From Microlunatus lacustris (GTDB taxonomy: Bacteria > Actinomycetota > Actinomycetes > Propionibacteriales > Propionibacteriaceae), in NCBI GenBank assembly GCA_039527025.1, contig BAAAJN010000007.1, forward strand, positions 222,037-286,036: a stretch of DNA of 64,000 nt. Reading direction: 5' to 3'. A program made the translations under genes and the position numbers. How positions within the stretch are numbered: the stretch's first letter is position 1; each line of letters begins with the position of its first letter. The notes under the pieces were generated by a model. The model worked only from the letters and a program-made list of their open reading frames with translations. It was not told the origin of the DNA and made no database searches. Shown piece by piece: positions 59,105 through 64,000 of the stretch.

Positions 59105-60576
59105 GCGGGTTCCTCACTGGCGGCGGACGGGTGCTCGGGCCGGGCCACACCCGCGTCGGGAGCGACGAGGGCCTCGGCCACGGTGTCCAAGGTTAAGCCA
59201 CGCGAGGCCTTGACCAGGACCACGTCGCCGGGCCGGAGCTCCGCCCGGAGCAGCGCGAGGGCCTCGTCCTTGTCGGCGGGGGCGGTCGCGGCGGCCGGCG
59301 CCACCCCGGCGTCGACGGCGCCGCGGACGACGGTGCCGGCGTGCTCGCCGAGGGCCAGCACCCGGTCGACGCGCGAAGCGGCCAGCAGCCGGCCGAGGTC
59401 GGCGTGCTCGGCCTCGGCGGTGCCGCCGAGCTCGAGCATGTCGCCGACCAGGGCGACCGTGCGCCCGCCGGTGGAGCGACCGAGCTCGACGAGGGTGCCG
59501 ACCGCGGCCCGCATCGAGTCGGGGTTGGCGTTGTAGCTGTCGTTGACCACCACGACGCCGTCGGCGCGCTCGTGCAGCTCCATCCGCCACCGCGACCGGG
59601 GGCCGGCGGCACTGAGGGCGCCGGCGACGACGTCCAGGGCCAGCCCGAGGGCGACCGCGGTCGCGGCCGCGGCGACGGCGTTGGGCACCTGGTGCCGCCC
59701 CGTCAGCCGGAGCCTGACGTCAGCCTCCTGCGTCGCGCCGGCGGCGTCGCGCGACCGGAGCCGGAACGCGTGCCGACCCAGCCGGTCGGCGGTCAGGTCC
59801 TCGGCCCAGAGCGCCGGCCCCTCGGCCGGCGGCGGGCCGCCCGAGCCGGCGAACGCCAGCACCGGAGCGGCGGTCCGGGAACGCATGGCCCAGACCCGCG
59901 GGTCCTCGGCGTTGAGCACCGCCACGCCGGTCGGCGGCAGCGCCTCGACCAGCTCGCCCTTGGCCCGGGCGATGGCGTCCTGGCCGCCGAACTCGCCGAC
60001 GTGGGCCTGGCCGACGTTCAGCACCACCCCGATGTGCGGCGGTGTGATGGTGCACAGGTAGGCGATGTGGCCCACCCCCCGCGCGCCGAGCTCGGCGACG
60101 AGGAACCGGGTGCCCGGTTCCACCCGGCAGGCCGTCAGCGGCACCCCGAGCTCGTTGTTGAGGTTGCCCTCCGGAGCCACGGTCGGCCCGGCGGCCTCCA
60201 GCACCTGGGCCAGCAGGTCCTTGGTGGAGGTCTTGCCCTGCGAGCCGGTGATGCCGACCACCTGCAGGCCGCCCCCGACGGCCCGGTCGACGACCCGCCG
60301 GGCCACCCGACCCAGCGCGGTCAGCTGGTCGGCGACCGGCAGGCAGGGCGCGGGCGGGACGTCCCGGGCGGTCAGCGCGGCGACCGCGCCGGCCTGCCAG
60401 GCGCTGGTGACGAGGTCGTGGCCGTCGACCCGCGCGCCGGCCAGGGCGACGAACAGGGCGCCGGGGACGACGGCACGGGAGTCGGCCACCACCGACGTGA
60501 CCAGGGCGTCCAGGTCCCCGGCGGTGAGCTCGGCGCCGACGGCGGCGGCGACCTCGCCGACCCGCAGCCCGATCAC
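59101..60576 (-). CDS. murF: UDP-MurNAc-tripeptide-D-Ala-D-Ala ligase
   Basis: Adds D-Ala-D-Ala to the precursor. The 491 residues have the Mur N-terminal fold (DSRAVVPGALFVAL), ATP loop GITGSQGKTSTKDLL (~108-122), PEGNLNNELGVPL, LNVGQAHVGEFG and NDSYNANPDSM near residue 345. The GTG start overlaps the murE stop as GTGA. Confidence 0.97.
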   Translation of the reverse strand: MIGLRVGEVAAAVGAELTAGDLDALVTSVVADSRAVVPGALFVALAGARVDGHDLVTSAWQAGAVAALTARDVPPAPCLPVADQLTALGRVARRVVDRAVGGGLQVVGITGSQGKTSTKDLLAQVLEAAGPTVAPEGNLNNELGVPLTACRVEPGTRFLVAELGARGVGHIAYLCTITPPHIGVVLNVGQAHVGEFGGQDAIARAKGELVEALPPTGVAVLNAEDPRVWAMRSRTAAPVLAFAGSGGPPPAEGPALWAEDLTADRLGRHAFRLRSRDAAGATQEADVRLRLTGRHQVPNAVAAAATAVALGLALDVVAGALSAAGPRSRWRMELHERADGVVVVNDSYNANPDSMRAAVGTLVELGRSTGGRTVALVGDMLELGGTAEAEHADLGRLLAASRVDRVLALGEHAGTVVRGAVDAGVAPAAATAPADKDEALALLRAELRPGDVVLVKASRGLTLDTVAEALVAPDAGVARPEHPSAASEEPA

Positions 60577-62138
60577 CGCGCGCCCCCGGCCGGGCGGGCG
60601 TCGGCGAGCGCGGCCAGCGCGGCGCGGACCACGTTGGCGTCGGCGAAGGGCAGCACGGTGCCTGCGACCTCCTGGCCGGTCTCGTGGCCCTTGCCCAGGA
60701 CGGCCACCACGTCGTCGGGTCCGGCCAGCGACAGGGCCAGGGCGATGGCGGCGGCGCGGTCGCCGCCGTCGAGCACCTCGACCGGCCCGCCGACCGCCCG
60801 CGCCCCGGCGAGCACCTCGGCGCGGATCGCCGCCGGGTCCTCCGAGCGCGGGTTGTCGTCGGTGACCACGACGACGGCGGCCGCGCGGGCGGCGGCCTCC
60901 CCCATCGGGCGCCGCTTGGCGGGGTCGCGGTCGCCCCCGCAGCCGAGGACGGCGACCACCCGCCGGTCCCGCACGGCCCCCAACGCCGCCGCCACCGCTT
61001 GCGGGGTGTGGGCGAAGTCGACGACCACGGTGGGCGCACCCGGCCCGAGCGGGACCCGCTGCATCCGCCCCGGCACCTCGACCGACGCCAGCCCGGCCGC
61101 GGCGGCCTCCAGGTCGCCGCCGCCCAGAGCCACCATGGCCAGCGCCGTGAGGGCGTTGCGCACGTTGAAGTCGCCGGGCAGCGGCAGCACGAACGCGAAC
61201 CGCCGGCCCTGCGCGGAGGCGGTGACGGCGGTGCGGCCGTCGGCGGTGGGCCGGGCCTCGAGCAGCCGGTAGTCGGCCGCCGCGTCGGTCAGGCTGACCG
61301 TGCGCAGGGTCAGCTCCGGGGTGCGGCGGACCTGCTCGACCAGCCGCCGGCCGGCCGCGTCGTCGACGCTGAGCACGACCTGTCGCGTCCGCTCGGGGGT
61401 GAACAGAGACGCCTTGGCGGCGAAGTAGGACTCCTCGTCGCCGTGGAAGTCGAGGTGGTCCCGGCCCAGGTTGGTGAAGGCGGCGACGTCGAAGGTGATG
61501 GCGTCGGCCCGGCCGAGGACCAGGGCGTGGGAGGAGACCTCCATGGCCACGGTGTCCGCGCCGGCCTCCAGCAGGTGCGCCAGCAGGGCCTGCAGGTCGG
61601 GCGACTCCGGAGTGGTGATGGTGGTGCGGCTGGCGGCCAGCGGCTGCCCGTCCAGGAGGAAGCCGATGGTGCCGATGGTGCCGACGCGGTGCCCGGCCGC
61701 CCGCAGTGCGGCGTCCAGCAGGAAGGCGGTCGTGGTCTTGCCGTTCGTGCCGGTGACGGCGTGCATCGCCAACCGTTCGGCGGGCCGGCCGTACACCGCG
61801 GCCGCCGCGTGCGCCATCAGCCGCCGGGCGTGCGCGCTGACCAGCAGCGGCAGGCCGGCGGATCCCGCGTCTGCCCGGCCGGCGGGGTCGGTGAGCACGG
61901 CGACAGCGCCCGCCGCCGCCGCGGCCGGGGTGAAGGCTGCTCCGTGGTGGTGCTGTCCGGGCAGGGCGACGTACAGGTCACCCGGCGCCACCAACCGCGA
62001 GTCCAGGGTGATGCCGGTGATCCCGGGGTCCGCGCCCGCCGCCGCCACCAGCTGCGACTCCTCCCCCAGCGCCGCGGTCAGCGTGCGCAGCGGCAGGGCC
62101 GGGCGCGGGCGGGGACGCAGCGGGGCGGCGGGAGGCAC
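60573..62138 (-). CDS. murE: UDP-MurNAc-L-Ala-D-Glu meso-DAP ligase
   Basis: Adds the third amino acid of the stem peptide. The ~521 residues have DSRLVAPGDLYVALPG, ATP loop VTGTNGKTTTAFLL, SSHAL, FTNLGRDHLDFHG and VTDDNPRSEDP; the DNPR motif marks diaminopimelate rather than lysine enzymes. The start is uncertain: GTG at 62138 lies seven bases after TAGCGT and gives MPPAAPLRP; an ATG at 62177 overlaps the ftsI stop and would add 13 residues. Either way it is tightly linked to ftsI. Confidence 0.95.
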   Translation of the reverse strand: MPPAAPLRPRPRPALPLRTLTAALGEESQLVAAAGADPGITGITLDSRLVAPGDLYVALPGQHHHGAAFTPAAAAAGAVAVLTDPAGRADAGSAGLPLLVSAHARRLMAHAAAAVYGRPAERLAMHAVTGTNGKTTTAFLLDAALRAAGHRVGTIGTIGFLLDGQPLAASRTTITTPESPDLQALLAHLLEAGADTVAMEVSSHALVLGRADAITFDVAAFTNLGRDHLDFHGDEESYFAAKASLFTPERTRQVVLSVDDAAGRRLVEQVRRTPELTLRTVSLTDAAADYRLLEARPTADGRTAVTASAQGRRFAFVLPLPGDFNVRNALTALAMVALGGGDLEAAAAGLASVEVPGRMQRVPLGPGAPTVVVDFAHTPQAVAAALGAVRDRRVVAVLGCGGDRDPAKRRPMGEAAARAAAVVVVTDDNPRSEDPAAIRAEVLAGARAVGGPVEVLDGGDRAAAIALALSLAGPDDVVAVLGKGHETGQEVAGTVLPFADANVVRAALAALADARPAGGAR

Positions 62139-62170
62139 GGCCTCGACGCTACCGAGCGCGTCGGCGTCCC

Positions 62171-64000
62171 TCACCATTCCGTCGGCAGCGCCTTGCGCTC
62201 CTCGTCGGCGTCCGGCGCCACGGAGTAGCGCGGCAGCGCCTGGTTCATGATGTCGCGGTACACCGGGACGGCGACGCTGGTGCCGGTGTCGCCGTTGCGC
62301 GGGTTCGTCACCACCACGTAGGTCAGCAGCCGCGGGTCGTCCAGCGGGGCGAACCCGACGTAGGACGTCACGTAGCCCCGGTAGCACCCGCACTCCGGGT
62401 CGGCCCGCTCCGCGGTCCCGGTCTTGCCGCCGCTGGTGTAGGCGTCCAGCCGCAGGTTCTTCACCCCGTTCGGGCTGTCGGTGACCGCGGCCATCAGGTC
62501 GCGGACGGCGGCCGAGCTCGCGCTGGAGACCACCCGGCGGGGCGCTTCCTGGGGGTTGGGCAGCACCCGGCCGGCCGCGTCGGTCTTCTGCTTGATCAGC
62601 GTCGGCGGGTGGTACACGCCGTCGTTGACGATGCCGGCGATCGCCGCGGCCTCCTGGATGCCGGACACCGACAGGGCCTGGCCGAAGGCGATCTGGTCGC
62701 GCTGGGAGTCGCTCATGTCGGCGTCGGGCAGGATGCCGGAGGCCTCGCCGGGCACCTCGATCCCGGTCGGCGAGCCGAGCCCGAAGCTGACCAGGTAGTC
62801 GTGCAGGGTCTTCTTGTCCAGCTGGCGGGTCAGCATCGCGGTGCCGATGTTGGAGGAGTTGGCGATGATGCCGCGCATGTTCAGCCGGATGGTGCCGTGG
62901 CTGAAGTGGTCCTTGATGGACGCGCCGCCCGAGGCGAGCCGCGCCGGGATCTCCACCTCGGTGCCGGGGTGCGCCGTGCCGGAGTCGATCAGCGCCGCCG
63001 AGGTCAGGATCTTCTCCACGCTGCCCGGCTCGTAGGGCGCCAGCACGGCTCGGTTGCCCCGGTCCTCCGGGTCGGCCTTCTGGGGTCGGGAGGAGTCGAA
63101 GCTCGGGGCGTTGGCCAGCACCAGCACCTGGCCGGTCTTGACGTCGATGGTGATGGCGAACCCGGAGTCGGCCCGCATCTTCTGCACCTGGGCGGCGAGC
63201 CGCCGCTCGGCCATGAACTGCAGCTCCGCGTCCAGGGTCAGCTGGACGTCGACCCCGTTCTGGGCCGGGGTGGTGGAGCTCTCCCCCAGCGGGATCCGGC
63301 TGCCGTTCGGCGCGCTCTCGTAGGTCTCGGTGCCCTCGACGCCCGCGAGCTCGCCGTCCAGCTGCAGCTCCATCCCGGCCAGACCCTTGCCGTCGGCGCC
63401 GACGAAGCCGACGACCGACGAGCCGACGGAGCCGCCCGGGTAGGTGCGGATGGGGTCGCTCTCCCGGAAGACGCCGTAGACGCCGAGGTCGGCCAGCGCG
63501 GCGGACAGGGCGCTGTAGGTGAGCGCCGGCACCTTCTTCTTCAGGTAGACGAAGTGCGTGTCGGGCTTGGTCAGCAGCGGCACCAGGTCAGCAGCGGGCA
63601 TCTCTAGGTAGCCGCTGAGGACGTCGGCGATCTCGGCCGCCCGGGGTCCGGTCAGCGTCGGGTCGGCGGTGACGGCCACCGCGGGCTGGGTGGAGGCCAG
63701 CACCTGGCCGTTGCGGTCGGTGATGGCGCCGCGGGAGGGCAGCAGGGGGAGCTTGCGGGTCAGCAGGTCGGCCGAGGTGGCGGCGTAGGCCGAGGAGTCG
63801 AAGCCCTGCAGCTGCAGCAGCCGGCCGCCGCACAGGGACAACCCGACGGCGATGACGATGAGCACGGCGTGCAGCCGTCGGGGCGAGGACGCCAGGGGCA
63901 GCCGCAGCGGGGGGCGCGGCGGCGCCGCCGGTCCTCCCGCCCGGCCGGCGGGACGGGCCGGGGATCGACCCGCGGCCGGGCGGCGGGTGCCCGGTGGCCG
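62171..64000 (-). CDS. ftsI: Penicillin-binding protein FtsI (class B), 5' end outside window
   Basis: Septal peptidoglycan transpeptidase, partner of FtsW. The frame stays open to the right edge, so at least 609 residues are visible and the true start may lie beyond. The first ~45 visible residues are Pro/Arg-rich and cytoplasmic, then a transmembrane segment (AVLIVIAVGLSLCGGRLLQL). Active-site motifs are all present: SVEK (S-x-x-K), SSN and KTGT (GGKTGTAE). The C terminus is PTEW, overlapping the possible early start of murE. Confidence 0.95.
   Translation of the reverse strand, partial: RPPGTRRPAAGRSPARPAGRAGGPAAPPRPPLRLPLASSPRRLHAVLIVIAVGLSLCGGRLLQLQGFDSSAYAATSADLLTRKLPLLPSRGAITDRNGQVLASTQPAVAVTADPTLTGPRAAEIADVLSGYLEMPAADLVPLLTKPDTHFVYLKKKVPALTYSALSAALADLGVYGVFRESDPIRTYPGGSVGSSVVGFVGADGKGLAGMELQLDGELAGVEGTETYESAPNGSRIPLGESSTTPAQNGVDVQLTLDAELQFMAERRLAAQVQKMRADSGFAITIDVKTGQVLVLANAPSFDSSRPQKADPEDRGNRAVLAPYEPGSVEKILTSAALIDSGTAHPGTEVEIPARLASGGASIKDHFSHGTIRLNMRGIIANSSNIGTAMLTRQLDKKTLHDYLVSFGLGSPTGIEVPGEASGILPDADMSDSQRDQIAFGQALSVSGIQEAAAIAGIVNDGVYHPPTLIKQKTDAAGRVLPNPQEAPRRVVSSASSAAVRDLMAAVTDSPNGVKNLRLDAYTSGGKTGTAERADPECGCYRGYVTSYVGFAPLDDPRLLTYVVVTNPRNGDTGTSVAVPVYRDIMNQALPRYSVAPDADEERKALPTEW

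Noticed and set aside
56405..59536. A 1043-residue open frame on the plus strand across the mur/fts genes, and similar long antisense frames (for example 42804-45776 and 14384-16474)
   Set aside because: They lie opposite genes with clear family motifs, have low-complexity Gly/Arg/Asp/Val composition and no ribosome sites. High GC content produces such frames routinely.

Overview
This 64 kb window is a chromosomal core segment of a very high-GC actinobacterium. The evidence is a set of lineage markers: RbpA, WhiA, DivIVA/SepF-type division genes, a mycothiol-dependent isomerase-family protein, a PdtaR-type ANTAR regulator, PafBC-type (RecA-independent) damage promoters, and many genes whose start codon lies 6-7 bases after a TAnnnT box (leaderless transcripts). 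Gene content and order resemble Geodermatophilaceae and relatives; this placement is inference. I see no prophage, insertion sequence, CRISPR array or resistance island.

Layout. 1-3.4 kb: pentose phosphate genes tkt (cut by the left edge), tal, pgl, on the plus strand. 3.5-12.6 kb: a minus-strand cluster uvrC-rapZ-glmR-whiA-gap-pgk-tpiA-secG-rbpA (central glycolysis, envelope regulation, secretion, RNA polymerase activation). 12.7-18 kb: a Rieske lipoprotein and uvrA, then a mycothiol-family protein and a metallo-beta-lactamase-fold hydrolase. 18-22.7 kb: a LuxR regulator and an ABC exporter with its own two-component system. 22.8-26.6 kb: lon with an HspR-type operator, and terC behind a candidate Mn2+ riboswitch. 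26.6-37.4 kb: uvrB, a secreted repeat protein with a zinc-ribbon PrsW-like membrane protein, coaE, rpsA, a small unknown gene, polA and a thioesterase. 37.4-43 kb: a complete branched-chain amino-acid type ABC transporter (livKHMGF). 43.1-48 kb: pdtaR, tRNA-Leu(CAA), pyk, an rluD-type gene, lspA and a DksA-like gene. 48-64 kb: the division and cell-wall cluster ftsI-murE-murF-mraY-murD-ftsW-murG-murC-ftsQ-ftsZ-sepF-yggT-divIVA, all on the minus strand and mostly joined by 4-base overlaps; ftsI runs off the right edge.

How the parts work together. uvrA, uvrB, uvrC and polA are scattered over 25 kb, yet each has the same promoter type, tTGTCRGTG-N8-TAnnnT, so the whole excision-repair route looks co-induced by DNA damage without LexA. 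rapZ, glmR and whiA sit with glycolysis genes and may link carbon flux to envelope synthesis.

The least expected content is between genes. Two copies of a three-tier nested inverted repeat with an identical 12-base flank follow pyk and mraY. An inverted partial copy of the tRNA-Leu 3' end, with a 21-base inverted repeat, lies beside that tRNA. A REP-like palindrome family occurs at several sites, and one copy is read in frame inside lon.
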